From positions 62,001 to 126,000 of the forward strand of contig CAWJYU010000015.1 in the NCBI GenBank assembly GCA_963847235.1: a stretch of DNA of 64,000 nucleotides, read 5' to 3'. Each line of letters starts with the position of its first letter. The stretch's first letter is position 1. A program made the position numbers and the translations under genes. Origin of the DNA: JACDAN01 sp963847235 (GTDB lineage Bacteria > Actinomycetota > Thermoleophilia > Gaiellales > Gaiellaceae). Under the pieces are notes generated by a model. The model searched no databases. It was not told the origin of the DNA and saw nothing but the letters and a program-made list of their open reading frames with translations. This document shows, one piece after another, positions 35,232-43,882 of the stretch.

Positions 35232-35242
35232 CCCTTACGGGA

Positions 35243-35268
35243 TGGGCCGCCTCCGCGGAGGCGGCCCA
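35243..35268 (+). terminator. Perfect palindrome after the DUF4383 gene
   Basis: TGGGCCGCCTCC-GC-GGAGGCGGCCCA is a perfect 26-base palindrome starting 12 bases after the DUF4383 stop. It would form a very stable hairpin, likely a terminator; the next gene begins 15-25 bases further on, so read-through control is possible. Confidence 0.6.
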
Positions 35269-35283
35269 CCACCGGTCGTACTC

Positions 35284-35691
35284 TTGCGGCTCGTGCAGGC
35301 AGATCGCCAGATCCTCGAGCATCTCGAGCCCCATCTGCGGGAGACGTCGCCGGACGGAGCGGCGGCGACGCTCGCGCTCGTCGCGAGGGACGGCGTGGCG
35401 CTCGACGCCGGAGAGCTGGCCGCGGCGATCCGGCGGGCGCTCCTCGTGCTGGCCTCCGGAGGTGATCTCCATCGGGAGCTCTCGCTCGACGACCGAGCGG
35501 TGACGGTGCTCGCGGCCGACCTCGACGACCCGGCGCGCCGAGCCGAGCTCGAAGCGGCCCTGCGCGAGCTCCGCTCCTCAGCCGAGGACCTCCCGGAGGC
35601 GGCGACCGCCCTCGACGCTCTGCTCTCGGACGGCGACCTGGCCTGGCGCGCGCTCGCCGCCGCCCTCCTCGCGGACGAGCTGACCGACTGA
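35284..35691 (+). CDS. Small alpha-helical hypothetical protein
   Basis: About 135 aa from TTG 35284 (GTG 35293 is an alternative). Rich in Ala, Leu, Asp and Arg; several amphipathic helices ('ADRQILEHLEPHLRETS', 'LDAGELAAAIRRALLVLASG', 'RRAELEAALRELRSSAEDLP'). No membrane segment, cysteine or recognised motif. The codon pattern is strongly GC3-biased as in neighbouring genes, which is the main support for coding. Confidence 0.5.
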   Translation: MRLVQADRQILEHLEPHLRETSPDGAAATLALVARDGVALDAGELAAAIRRALLVLASGGDLHRELSLDDRAVTVLAADLDDPARRAELEAALRELRSSAEDLPEAATALDALLSDGDLAWRALAAALLADELTD

Positions 35692-35804
35692 GCCTCGAAC
35701 GGAGCGGACGTTCGCAGCCCTCCAATCCCCCGTTCGGGGTCAACTTCTGCGCCGCGAGGCCGATGGAGTGAGCCGTTACTGCGGATCTCAGAAGGAGGGG
35801 TCGT

Positions 35805-36758
35805 TTGCGCCGTCTCGTCGCGCTATCGATCGTTGTCGTCAGCTCACTCGCGCTCGCCGGATCGGCGTCCGCGTCGCAGCTGATCGACCGGAACGCCACC
35901 AACATCAAGCTCAAGGTCTCGCGCGACGGCAAGGCGATGCTCACGTACCGGGCGCGCGGCCGGCAGTGGGACGTCCTCGCCTGGGGCGCCGTCAACGCGC
36001 TCCATCCCAACGAGGTGCGCAACCAGGTGCAGTTCAGGCTCGACCGGGCCGGCGGCTGGGGCACGTTCGGCAAGAGGCTCGAGTTCGAGAACGCGTGCCG
36101 CCCGTACGACGGGCCGCCGCTCGCGCAGCTCGTGACTGCCTGCAAGGCGCCGGACGGCTCCTACTGGGCGGTGCAGCGCTGGCAGCGGGCCCTGCCCAAC
36201 CTCGGCCTGACGCCCTGGCTTCGCGAGCAGCGCGCCTGGGCGCTCCACCTGTCCCACTGGACCGGCCCGCTGGCCGTGCTCGAGGGCTGGACCGACTGGT
36301 CGTGGAACGGCAGCTACCACCACATCTTCGGCCGGCTGACCTACCTCGGCCGCCCCGTGCACGGTTTCAAGACGAACCAGTTCGGGGCCCGGAAGGACAA
36401 GTACGGCCGGCTCGTCTACCTCGACACCTTCGGATCGAAGCATGGCCCGGGCTGGCGCCGCGAGAACTCGTTCGTGACGCACAAGGGCACCGGTGCCTTC
36501 TGTTACAACTTCCGCGCCCGTAACCCGCTCGAGGGCGGCTATGCCCACCCGCCGGGCTACCGCGGGGGCCTCCGCGGCCCCGGCAACGGCGAGGCCTACC
36601 GGATGATCGTGGAGGGGCCGGGCGTGACGCCCGACGTGAAGTGGGAGGGCCGCGGGCTCGTGAACTTCGACGCCTCGAATCCGATCGACGTGGCGCACGA
36701 GCAGACGATGAACGCCCAGCTCGACAGCCTGAACGACCGGCTCTGCTCCCACCACTAG
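35805..36758 (+). CDS. Secreted hypothetical protein
   Basis: 317 aa. TTG at 35805 preceded by GAAGGAGGGG. A signal peptide with hydrophobic core 'LVALSIVVVSSLALAGSASA' ends near residue 23. The mature protein is Trp/Gly/His-rich ('WRENSFVTHKGTGAFCYNF' region, 'LEGWTDWSWNGSYHHIFGRLTY') with four cysteines and ends 'RLCSHH'. The pattern suggests a beta-rich extracellular fold stabilised by disulfides. I know no named family; similar proteins seem common in soil actinobacteria, but that is from memory. Confidence 0.75.
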   Translation: MRRLVALSIVVVSSLALAGSASASQLIDRNATNIKLKVSRDGKAMLTYRARGRQWDVLAWGAVNALHPNEVRNQVQFRLDRAGGWGTFGKRLEFENACRPYDGPPLAQLVTACKAPDGSYWAVQRWQRALPNLGLTPWLREQRAWALHLSHWTGPLAVLEGWTDWSWNGSYHHIFGRLTYLGRPVHGFKTNQFGARKDKYGRLVYLDTFGSKHGPGWRRENSFVTHKGTGAFCYNFRARNPLEGGYAHPPGYRGGLRGPGNGEAYRMIVEGPGVTPDVKWEGRGLVNFDASNPIDVAHEQTMNAQLDSLNDRLCSHH

Positions 36759-36769
36759 GCGCCTCGAGT

Positions 36770-36793
36770 CGGCGCGCGGGGTCCCGCGCGCCG
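36770..36793. terminator. Bidirectional terminator hairpin
   Basis: An 11-base-pair stem CGGCGCGCGGG/CCCGCGCGCCG with a minimal loop lies between the stops of two convergent genes (36758 and 36795) and could terminate both. Confidence 0.6.
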
Positions 36794-36794
36794 G

Positions 36795-38555
36795 CTAACG
36801 CGCCAGCGTCAGAGCCGCGAGCTTCGCGCGCTCGATCCGCCTCGGCGTGGAGGCGTCATGCGACCAGCGGGGCCAGGCGTACTTCGTTCTGGACTTCAGC
36901 TCGCAGCCCAGCGTGCAGCCGAGCAGCACCCTGGCGCGCGTTGCACTGAACAGCCCAGCGCGGCCGAGAATCGCCCGCACCTCGCGCGACCCCCGCCGCT
37001 CCCGCACCTTGTTGAAGATCGCCCAATCCTCGATCCCGTCGCGGATCTGCTCGAGCCGAGCGCTCGCGATCGGCCCGGCCCGGCCCGGGTAGATGAGCAC
37101 GAACTCGCCCGTCCCGATCGACCTGAAGGGGTTCGCTCTCGAGTACGTCGTGGTTCCCTGTCCGTAGAGGACACCATCGATTCCCTCGAGCGCGTTCCAG
37201 AGCATGAAGAGGCGCGCGTTCGAGAGCCGCCCGGTGGCGGAGAAGCCCGGCGTGCCCGGTCCCGTGTAGGTGTACGACCAGACCATCTTCCCGCGCGCAC
37301 GCACCTTGTTGATCATCTTCAGGTACCCCCTCGCCCGGTTCCTACCTGCTCGCGCGAACCTTCCGTAGTACCGGCGGGACTGGACCGTCCAAATGTCGAG
37401 GTCGTTACCGGCCTTGCCGTCCCGAAGGAACGCGTTCGCCCGCGACGGGTTGCCGGTCATGAGCTGCCTCCCCTCGGGAAAGCACCGGTGGAGAGTTGCC
37501 GCCTGACGCGCCACCAAGCGCTGTCCGGCGTGTCCCGGTTCGTCGAACCCGTAGAGGTAGGCGATCGAATCGGCGCGGAGTGCGTCATGCCTCGCCCAGA
37601 ACGTGCGCACCCGACGGAGATAGCCGCACCAGGTCTGGGGCTCGAAGGGGCTGAGGCCGGCGATGTAGTTGCGCTGCGACGTGTGGTTGTTCGAGATGGG
37701 AATGCGCATCGCGGAGAACCCCGGGGTCGATCGGAGCTGGCCGACGAAGTTCGCCGCCGAGTCGCGCCACCATTTCGGGCTCGACCTGTAGCCTCGCGGT
37801 CCCCTTGGCTCGCCGAAGCCCCAGGACGACGGCGAAAGCCGATATGAGCCGAGGAGCGCGAAGAGGGAGCGGTTCGCGCGGATCCGCTGCTCATGGGTCG
37901 TGAAGCCGTAGAGCTGGTCGGCCTTGGACACGTACGACTGAGGGCTCACGTAGAACGACGTGAGGAGATTTCCGATTCGCGTCCCCGGACGAGGGAGTGT
38001 CACGGGGAAGACCTGAACGTTGAGCCCAAGCCTCGTCGCCCGGCCGTCAGCCGTGACCGTTAGCGCCCCGACGTAGCTCCCAGGCGGCGTGCCGTAGGGC
38101 ACCTCGACTTGGACGAGAACAGGCTGGTTCGTCTCGCCCGCCACGCGCGTGGACCCGTCCCACGGCTCGAGCGCATCTGGGACCGGCCGCCTTCCGGCGG
38201 CAACGTAGCGCGCGAAGAACAGACGCACGGAGAGGCCGCCTGAGGCCGGACCCTCGACGGCGACCGAGATCCTCTTGGCGGCCCTGACGACGAGCAGCGC
38301 CCCCTCACGCTCACCGATGGCTGCGTTGTAGACGAGCTCTCTCCTTCCGCCGGGCGGCAACCGCCCGGACGCCGTGATCGACTGAGAGGAGGGGTAAACG
38401 ACGACGGCCGGCGCGCCCTGGGCCGGGGCCTGGGCAGCCCACGGGAGCGCGGCGACACCCACGAGGACGGCACCGAACAGGCAGCGAAGTGAACTGGGCG
38501 CGGCTCGTCTCCCCCTTCTTGCAGCGCCAGAGATCGTAGCGGCGCCTTCTAACAT
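36795..38555 (-). CDS. Secreted DUF4091 glycoside-hydrolase-like protein
   Basis: About 586 aa from the ATG at 38555; a longer reading to 38624 would overlap the divergent flavin reductase. A membrane/signal segment 'LFGAVLVGVAALPWAAQAPA' follows ~20 residues of basic sequence. An N-terminal beta domain ('VVVYPSSQSITASGRLPPGG', 'PYGTPPGSYVGALTVTAD') precedes a barrel-like domain with 'YLYGFDEPGHAGQRLVARQA' (the D-E pair is the probable active site of GH123-like DUF4091 enzymes), 'WTVQSRRYYGRF', 'GKMVWSYTYTGPG' and 'NALEGIDGVLYGQGTTTY'. Likely acts on extracellular glycans. Confidence 0.78.
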   Translation of the reverse strand: MLEGAATISGAARRGRRAAPSSLRCLFGAVLVGVAALPWAAQAPAQGAPAVVVYPSSQSITASGRLPPGGRRELVYNAAIGEREGALLVVRAAKRISVAVEGPASGGLSVRLFFARYVAAGRRPVPDALEPWDGSTRVAGETNQPVLVQVEVPYGTPPGSYVGALTVTADGRATRLGLNVQVFPVTLPRPGTRIGNLLTSFYVSPQSYVSKADQLYGFTTHEQRIRANRSLFALLGSYRLSPSSWGFGEPRGPRGYRSSPKWWRDSAANFVGQLRSTPGFSAMRIPISNNHTSQRNYIAGLSPFEPQTWCGYLRRVRTFWARHDALRADSIAYLYGFDEPGHAGQRLVARQAATLHRCFPEGRQLMTGNPSRANAFLRDGKAGNDLDIWTVQSRRYYGRFARAGRNRARGYLKMINKVRARGKMVWSYTYTGPGTPGFSATGRLSNARLFMLWNALEGIDGVLYGQGTTTYSRANPFRSIGTGEFVLIYPGRAGPIASARLEQIRDGIEDWAIFNKVRERRGSREVRAILGRAGLFSATRARVLLGCTLGCELKSRTKYAWPRWSHDASTPRRIERAKLAALTLAR

Positions 38556-38562
38556 CGACCTC

Positions 38563-39031
38563 GTGGAGCGTGAGGGCATGCGGGACGTCATGCGGCGGTT
38601 CCCCGCGGGAGTCGCCGTCATCACCGTCGACCTCGACGGCGAGCGGCTCGGGCCTGACGCTCGGCACGCTCGTCTCGCTCTCGCTCGACCCGCCGCTCGT
38701 CGGCTTCGCGGTCAAGCGGGAGGCCGCGCTGCATGAGCTCCTTCGGCGGGCCAGCACGTTCGGAATCAGCCTGCTCGCCGCCGGTCAGGAGGGCGTGGCA
38801 CAGCACTTCGCCCGTGGGGTGCCGCCGATCGGCCTCTGGCATGGAATCGAGCTGCTCGACGGAGATGGCCCGCCGCTCCTCGCCGGCGCCGTCGGCTGGC
38901 TCCGCGGGCGGGTGCTCGCCGAGCACCCCGCCGGTTCGCACACGTTCTTCGTCGGCGAGATCGACACCGCCGATCCGGGTGCAGCCGACCGCCCGCTCGC
39001 GTACTTCGGCCACGCCTATCACGGCCTGTGA
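38563..39031 (+). CDS. Flavin reductase-like FMN-binding protein (frameshift near 38650)
   Basis: GTG at 38563 gives 'MRDVMRRFPAGVAVITVDLD' and 'GERLG'; an extra G in CTCGGGCCTG then shifts the frame, and the expected 'LTLGTLVSLSLDPPLVGFAV', 'GISLLAAGQEGVAQHFA' and 'HTFFVGEIDTADPG' follow. That is the standard flavin reductase-like (FMN-binding split barrel) domain of ~155 aa. It probably supplies reduced flavin to a monooxygenase; none is nearby. The stop overlaps the HAD gene start. Confidence 0.85.
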
Positions 39032-39691
39032 TCGACGCCGTCGTCTTCGACCTCGACGGCCTGCTGCTCGACACCGAGCAGGTCTGGGACGAGGTGCGCG
39101 AAGGGCTCGTTCGCGAGCGAGGCGGCCGCTGGCACGACCGCGCACAGGCGGACATGATGGGCATGAGCTCCACGGAGTGGTCGCGCTACCTCCACGAGGA
39201 GCTCGGGCTCGCGGAGCCGCCGGAGGAGCTCAACCGGATCGTCGTCGAGCGGATGGAGGAGCGGTACCGCCGGCAACTGCCGCTCGTGGACGGCGCCGTC
39301 GAGGCAGTGCGGCGCCTCGCTGAGAGGTGGCCGCTCGGGCTTGCATCGTCGTCCAACCGGCCGCTGATCGACCTCGCGCTGGACGAGATGGGCGTTGCCG
39401 AGCTCTTCCGGGCGACCGTCTCGTCGGAGGAGGTCGACCGCGGGAAAGCCGGCGCCCGACGTCTACCTGGAGGCGGCGCGCCGGCTCGGAGTCAGACCCG
39501 AGAACGCGGTCGCGGTCGAGGACTCGGCGAGTGGGATCCGCTCGGCGGAAGCGGCCGGGATGGGCGTGATCGCGGTTCCGAACGCGCACTTCCCGCCGCC
39601 GGAGGAGGTGCTGGAGCTCGCGGACGTGCGGCTGGAGTCGCTGGCCGGGCTTACGCCGGACGCGGTCGAATCAGCGTCATCCCGTCTCTGA
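39028..39691 (+). CDS. HAD-superfamily hydrolase (frameshift near 39445)
   Basis: GTG at 39028 overlapping the upstream stop (GTGA). Motif I 'VVFDLDGLLLDTEQVWDE' supplies the nucleophile Asp, motif II 'LGLASSSNRPLIDLAL'. An extra G in GGGAAAGCCGGCG breaks the frame within the motif III region; the other frame gives 'KPAPDVYLEAARRLGV' and motif IV 'VAVEDSASGIRSAEAAGM'. A beta-phosphoglucomutase-like phosphatase of about 220 aa. The end overlaps the convergent O-methyltransferase by 41 bases. Confidence 0.87.
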
Positions 39692-40295
39692 CGGTCAGCA
39701 GCAGCTGCTCGACGCGATCGTCGGCCGCGACGTGGTCGTTGAAGGCCTTGATCGCCTGCGTGCTCTCCTCGCCGTCGTCCTCCACCACCCGGCCCGACCA
39801 GAGGACGTTGTCGGCGACGATGAAGCCGTCGTCGGCGAGCTCCGGCAGCACTGCCTCGTAGTAGTTCACGTAGTTCGACTTGTCGGCATCGATGAAGACG
39901 AGATCCCAGCGGCCGTCGAGCTCGGCGAGCGTGTCGAGCGCAGGCCCGACGCGGTAGTCGATCCGGTCCGCGACGCCTGCTTCCTCGGCGTAGCGACGGG
40001 CCACCGCGGTCGTCTCCTCGTTCACGTCGAGGCTCGTGATCCGCCCGCCCTCGGGCAGCGCGAGTGCCATGGAGATCGACGAGTAGCCGGTGAAGGTGCC
40101 GATCTCGAGCACGTTCCTTGCCTTCGAGATCCGCACGAGCCAGCCGAGGAGCTGGCCCTCGAGCGGCCCGACCATCATTTGCGGGAGCTCGGAGATCGCG
40201 CGCGTCTCCTCTTCCAGCCGACGGAAGAAATCCGGGTCCGGCGTGGAGCGCTCGGCGGCGTAGCGCTCGACGTCCTCGTTGACGATGTAGCTCAT
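39651..40295 (-). CDS. Class I SAM-dependent O-methyltransferase
   Basis: 214 aa. SAM-binding motif 'VLEIGTFTGYSSISMALAL', then 'ITSLDVNEETTAVARRYAEE', the metal-binding 'LVFIDADKSNYVNYYEAVLP' and 'IVADNVLWSGRVVED' are typical of the cation-dependent CCoAOMT-like family. It probably methylates catechol-type hydroxyls. The ATG overlaps the fabF stop (ATGA), so the two are co-translated. Confidence 0.9.
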   Translation of the reverse strand: MSYIVNEDVERYAAERSTPDPDFFRRLEEETRAISELPQMMVGPLEGQLLGWLVRISKARNVLEIGTFTGYSSISMALALPEGGRITSLDVNEETTAVARRYAEEAGVADRIDYRVGPALDTLAELDGRWDLVFIDADKSNYVNYYEAVLPELADDGFIVADNVLWSGRVVEDDGEESTQAIKAFNDHVAADDRVEQLLLTVRDGMTLIRPRPA

Positions 40296-41524
40296 TCGAC
40301 TCTCCCGACGAGGACGCAGGCGTTGTGCCCGCCGAGGCCCATCGCGTTCGAAAGCGCCACCTCGACGTCTGCGTCCCGCGCCTCGTTCGGGACGTAGTCG
40401 AGATCGCAGACGGGATCGGGGTGCTCATAGTTGATCGTGGGCGGCAGCTTGCCGTGATGGACGGCGAGCGCCGCCATCTGGGCCTCGATCGCGCCGGCCG
40501 CGCCGAAGCAGTGACCCATCATCGACTTCGTCGACGAGACCGCGAGCTCGTAGGCGTGGTCGCCGAAGACGTCCTTGATCGCCTTCGTCTCGGCGGCATC
40601 GCCGAGCGGCGTCGAGGTTCCGTGGGCATTGATGTAGCCGACCTGCTCTGGCTCGACGCCTGCGCGCTCGATCGCCGCGCGCATCATCTCGGCGACGCCG
40701 ATCGCCTCGGGCTCGGGCGCTGCGAGGTGGTAGCCGTCGTTCGAGGTGCCGTACGCGAGCACCTCCGCGTAGATCGTCGCTCCCCGCGCCTTGGCAGCTT
40801 CGAGCTCCTCGAGCAGGAGCGCCCCGGCGCCCTCGCCGATCACGAAGCCGGCCCGCGTCGCGTCGAACGGGCGCGACGCGCGCGGCGGGTGCTCGTCCTC
40901 GGCGGCAAGGCCGCGCATCGCGCAGAAGCCGGCGAGGATCAGCGGATGCATGCAGGCCTCGGTGCCGCCGGCGAGCATCGCGTCGGCGTCGCCTCGGCGG
41001 ATGATCTCGGCGCCCTCCCCCACCGCATGCGAGCCGGTCGCACAGGCGGAGACCGGCGCGTAGTTCGGGCCCTTGAGCCCGAGCGAGATCGCGAGCTGCC
41101 CGCTCGCCGAGTCCACGAGCACGCTCGGCAGGAAGTGGGGCGAGACCCGTGTCGGCCCGCGCTCCTGCAAGATCTCGTGCTGCTCCATGATCCCGTGGAA
41201 GCCGCCGATCGCAGAGCCGAACGCGATCCCGACACGGGCCGGCTCGTACTGGGAGTCGAGGCCGGCGTCGTCCAGTGCCTGCCGTCCCGCCTCGACTGCG
41301 AGCAGGACGTTGCGGTCGAGCCGGCGCGCCTCCTTCGGCGAGACGACGTCGGGCGGCTCGAAGCCCTTCACCTCGGCAGCGACGCGGACCGGGAACTCGC
41401 TGGCGTCGAACGACTGGATGAAGTCGATGCCGCTCTCACCGGCGAGCGCGGCGTTCCACGTGGACGGGGTGTCGAGCCCGAGCGGGCTGACCGTCCCCAT
41501 CCCGGTGATCACCACCCGGCGCAC
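40292..41524 (-). CDS. fabF: Beta-ketoacyl-ACP synthase II
   Basis: 410 aa, GTG start. 'VVITGMGTVSPLGLDTPSTW' at the N-terminus; catalytic Cys in 'PVSACATGSHAVGEGAEII' (near 165), first His in 'NAHGTSTPLGDAAETKAIK' (near 300) and second in 'SSTKSMMGHCFGAAGAIEA' (near 337). Full length, so a functional KAS II extending acyl-ACP by two carbons is expected. It lies alone with an O-methyltransferase; no acyl carrier protein or other fab gene is adjacent, so it could serve either housekeeping or a specialised product. Confidence 0.95.
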   Translation of the reverse strand: MRRVVITGMGTVSPLGLDTPSTWNAALAGESGIDFIQSFDASEFPVRVAAEVKGFEPPDVVSPKEARRLDRNVLLAVEAGRQALDDAGLDSQYEPARVGIAFGSAIGGFHGIMEQHEILQERGPTRVSPHFLPSVLVDSASGQLAISLGLKGPNYAPVSACATGSHAVGEGAEIIRRGDADAMLAGGTEACMHPLILAGFCAMRGLAAEDEHPPRASRPFDATRAGFVIGEGAGALLLEELEAAKARGATIYAEVLAYGTSNDGYHLAAPEPEAIGVAEMMRAAIERAGVEPEQVGYINAHGTSTPLGDAAETKAIKDVFGDHAYELAVSSTKSMMGHCFGAAGAIEAQMAALAVHHGKLPPTINYEHPDPVCDLDYVPNEARDADVEVALSNAMGLGGHNACVLVGRVE

Positions 41525-41545
41525 GCGGGTCAGCTTAGTGCTGCG

Positions 41546-42166
41546 TCACGGGTGCGGGGAACGGCCGTCGGGCTCGATCCCCTGCCAGATCGTCTCGAGC
41601 AGCTCCTCGGCGTAGTCCCCCGGTAGCTCGGGGAGCCCGAACGGGAACGTCGCGCGCAGAAACGGCGGTCCCACGAGGAGGTCCGCGATCGTCTCGGCGT
41701 CGACGTCCTCGCGGAGCTCACCGCGCTCGACGGCCGTGCGGAGGAGGTCGACGATCTCCTGCCGCCGGGGCCGGACGACTCGGTCGGCCCAGGCCTCCGC
41801 GAACTCCGGATTCAAGTGGAGCTCGCCCAGCAGCCCCGGAAGGATCCGCCCGAGGAGGGGGTCGGCGAAGATTCGGATGAACTCGCGGACATGCTGGACG
41901 AGGAGGTCGTGGACGTCGTCACCCTCGACCTCGGCTTCGGCGGTCAGCTCGCCGAGCGCGTCCGCGATCAGCTCCTCCTTGGACGACCAGCGCCGGTAGA
42001 TCGTGTTCTTTCCGACCCCGGCCCGGGCTGCGATCGCCTCCATCGTCGCGGACTGGAAGCCCCGCTCCGCGAGGAGCTCGAGGGTCGCGCTCATGATCTC
42101 GTCGCGCGCACCGACTCGCCGGGGTCGTCCGCGCTGCCGCGTCGCCTGGGCGCTGGTTCCCTGCAT
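41546..42166 (-). CDS. TetR/AcrR-family transcriptional regulator
   Basis: 206 aa. An N-terminal Arg/Gln-rich stretch precedes the helix-turn-helix: 'RDEIMSATLELLAERGFQSA' and 'TMEAIAARAGVGKNTIYRRW', then 'SKEELIADALGEL'. The C-terminal ligand-binding half shows 'EFIRIFADPLLGRILPGLLG' and 'FAEAWADRVVRPRRQEIVDL', resembling the TetR_C_33-type clade. It is divergent from the UspA gene and an inverted repeat lies between them, suggesting auto-regulation and control of uspA. Confidence 0.9.
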   Translation of the reverse strand: MQGTSAQATRQRGRPRRVGARDEIMSATLELLAERGFQSATMEAIAARAGVGKNTIYRRWSSKEELIADALGELTAEAEVEGDDVHDLLVQHVREFIRIFADPLLGRILPGLLGELHLNPEFAEAWADRVVRPRRQEIVDLLRTAVERGELREDVDAETIADLLVGPPFLRATFPFGLPELPGDYAEELLETIWQGIEPDGRSPHP

Positions 42167-42191
42167 TTCGGGACCGAACGGTAGCGCAAGG

Positions 42192-42229
42192 CCGTCCTTT
42201 TCGGATATGCTGGGTCTCGAAAAAGACGG
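42192..42229. promoter_or_regulatory. Candidate TetR operator between tetR and uspA
   Basis: Inverted repeat CCGTCCTTTTCG (42192-42203) and CGAAAAAGACGG (42218-42229) match at 11 of 12 positions with a 14-base centre. It is centred in the 78-base divergent gap, where a dimeric regulator would cover both promoters. Confidence 0.5.
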
Positions 42230-42244
42230 CGCTGAGGAGGAAGG

Positions 42245-42709
42245 ATGTTCCGCAGCATTCTCGTGGCGGTCGACGGTTCACCCGCCGCGACGTGCGCCCT
42301 GAAGGAGGCCGTCGACATCGCCCGCAGCGAGGGCGCCCGCCTGACGTTGATCAGCGTCGCGAGGATCCCGCGCTGGCCCATGGGCGTCGGGCCGTTCGCG
42401 GCGCCGCTCTGGACCGAGATCGATCTCGAGTACTCCGCCCGGGAAGTGCTCGAAGAGGCTGAGAAGCTCATCCCGGAGGACGTGCCGTACTGCTCGGTCG
42501 TCGGACAAGGCCCGGCGCCCGCGGCGATCCTGAACCGCGTCAACGCCGCGTGTCACGACCTCGTCGTCATGGGCTCCCGCGGGCTCGGGCCGGCAGGCGC
42601 GTTCCTGCTCGGAAGCGTCAGCCGAGCCGTGGTCGCCCAGAGCTCCGTGCCGGTCCTGGTCACGCGCGCAGAGGAGGCCGAGCCGCTGGAGCCTGCGTTC
42701 GCCACCTGA
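42245..42709 (+). CDS. Universal stress protein (UspA family)
   Basis: 154 aa, ATG preceded by GAGGAGGAAGG. 'MFRSILVAVDGSPAATCALK' supplies the N-terminal strand and Asp that contacts ATP; 'DLVVMGSRGLGPAGAFLLGS' followed by 'VSRAVVAQSSVPVLVTR' is the G-x2-G-x9-G-S/T ATP-binding motif. An ATP-binding single-domain Usp is therefore expected. Its stop shares bases with the start of a 38-residue membrane peptide (TGATG). Confidence 0.92.
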   Translation: MFRSILVAVDGSPAATCALKEAVDIARSEGARLTLISVARIPRWPMGVGPFAAPLWTEIDLEYSAREVLEEAEKLIPEDVPYCSVVGQGPAPAAILNRVNAACHDLVVMGSRGLGPAGAFLLGSVSRAVVAQSSVPVLVTRAEEAEPLEPAFAT

Positions 42710-42825
42710 TGGACGCGGAGCCGCCACCTGGGAACGATCTCACCGCGTTCCTCTGGGTCATGGCGATCCTGATCGCAACGATGGAGCTCGTCTGGGTGTT
42801 CTTCAGCAACGCCCTCTCCTCCTGA
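42709..42825 (+). CDS. 38-residue single-pass membrane peptide coupled to uspA
   Basis: The ATG overlaps the uspA stop (TGATG). The product has a polar N-terminus (M-D-A-E-P-P-P-G-N-D) and one membrane helix 'LTAFLWVMAILIATMELVWV' and ends 'FFSNALSS'. The tight coupling and clean helix support a real gene. It could tether or signal for the Usp partner; that is inference. Confidence 0.6.
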   Translation: MDAEPPPGNDLTAFLWVMAILIATMELVWVFFSNALSS

Positions 42826-42868
42826 GAGCTCAGGTCCGCTCGAGCCGTCTTCTCTAGCCTTCCGGTCA

Positions 42869-43882
42869 GTGCCGGGCCCGAACGTCCCCTTTCCGCCGAT
42901 GGAAGCCGAGCTCGTCTCCGAGCTCCCCGAGGGCGACGGCTGGCAGTACGAGCCGAAGTGGGACGGCTTCCGCGGGATCCTGGAGAACGACGGCGGCGAG
43001 CTGGCGCTCTGGTCTCGGAAGGAGCGTCCGCTGCTGCGCTACTTTCCGGAGCTGCGCCCGCTCGGCGAGCTGCTTCCGCCCCACTCGGCGCTCGACGGCG
43101 AGATCGTGATCGCCCGGGACGGAGTCCTCGACTTCGACTCCATGCAGACGCGGCTCCACCCGGCGGAGAGCCGCGTCAACAGGCTGGCCGCCGAGATCCC
43201 GGCCGAGTTCATCGCGTTTGACCTCCTGCTCTGGAAGGGCAAGCCGCTGCACGAGCTCCCGCTGAAGAAACGGCGTGCGCAGCTCGAGAAGCTCGCGAAG
43301 GGCTTCCGGCTCTCGCCGTGCACCGTCGACCCGGAGGCTGCGCGCGAGTGGCTGGACACCTTCGAAGCGGCGGGTTTGGACGGCGTCATCGCGAAGCGGC
43401 TCGACCAGCCCTACCGGGCGGGCTCGCGTGAGGCCGTGACGAAGGTGAAGCCGTACAAGACGGCCGACGCGGTCATCGTCGGCCTGCGCTGGAAGAACAA
43501 GCCGGAGAAGATCGCCACGCTCCTCCTCGGCCTCTACCGCGACGACGGCGGGCTCGACTACGTCGGCTCGGCCGCGGTCGCGGCGTCGAAGCACGACCAG
43601 ATCGCCAAGCTGGTCCTCCCATTGATCGACGAGAAGTCGGAGCGCCGGTTCTCGGAGCCGAACCGCTGGGGCACCGGCGACCTCGAGGAGCAGGCCGTGA
43701 AGCCGAAGCTCGTGGCGGAGGTGCGGTACGACAAGGTGCAGGGCAATCGCTTCCGCCACGGCACGCGCTTTCTCCGCTTCCGCGACGACAAGGCTCCGAA
43801 GGACTGCACCTGGCGCGAGCTGCGCCCGCCGCGCAACCCGAACGACCCGACGTTCGAGAGTCTGCTCAGCTTCGCCGGTTGA
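42869..43882 (+). CDS. ATP-dependent DNA ligase (LigC-type)
   Basis: 337 aa, GTG start. The adenylation motif I is 'EPKWDGFRGILEN' with the nucleophilic Lys near residue 30; 'ALDGEIVIARDGVLDFDSMQ' is motif III, 'GLDGVIAKRLDQPYRAG' motif IV and 'AVTKVKPYKTADAVIVG' motif V. A C-terminal OB-fold ('HGTRFLRFRDDKAPKDC') follows. No DNA-binding N-terminal domain, so it resembles mycobacterial LigC. A LigD-type polymerase is encoded 1.1 kb away; Ku is not in this window. The end overlaps the convergent gene by 17 bases. Confidence 0.9.
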   Translation: MPGPNVPFPPMEAELVSELPEGDGWQYEPKWDGFRGILENDGGELALWSRKERPLLRYFPELRPLGELLPPHSALDGEIVIARDGVLDFDSMQTRLHPAESRVNRLAAEIPAEFIAFDLLLWKGKPLHELPLKKRRAQLEKLAKGFRLSPCTVDPEAAREWLDTFEAAGLDGVIAKRLDQPYRAGSREAVTKVKPYKTADAVIVGLRWKNKPEKIATLLLGLYRDDGGLDYVGSAAVAASKHDQIAKLVLPLIDEKSERRFSEPNRWGTGDLEEQAVKPKLVAEVRYDKVQGNRFRHGTRFLRFRDDKAPKDCTWRELRPPRNPNDPTFESLLSFAG

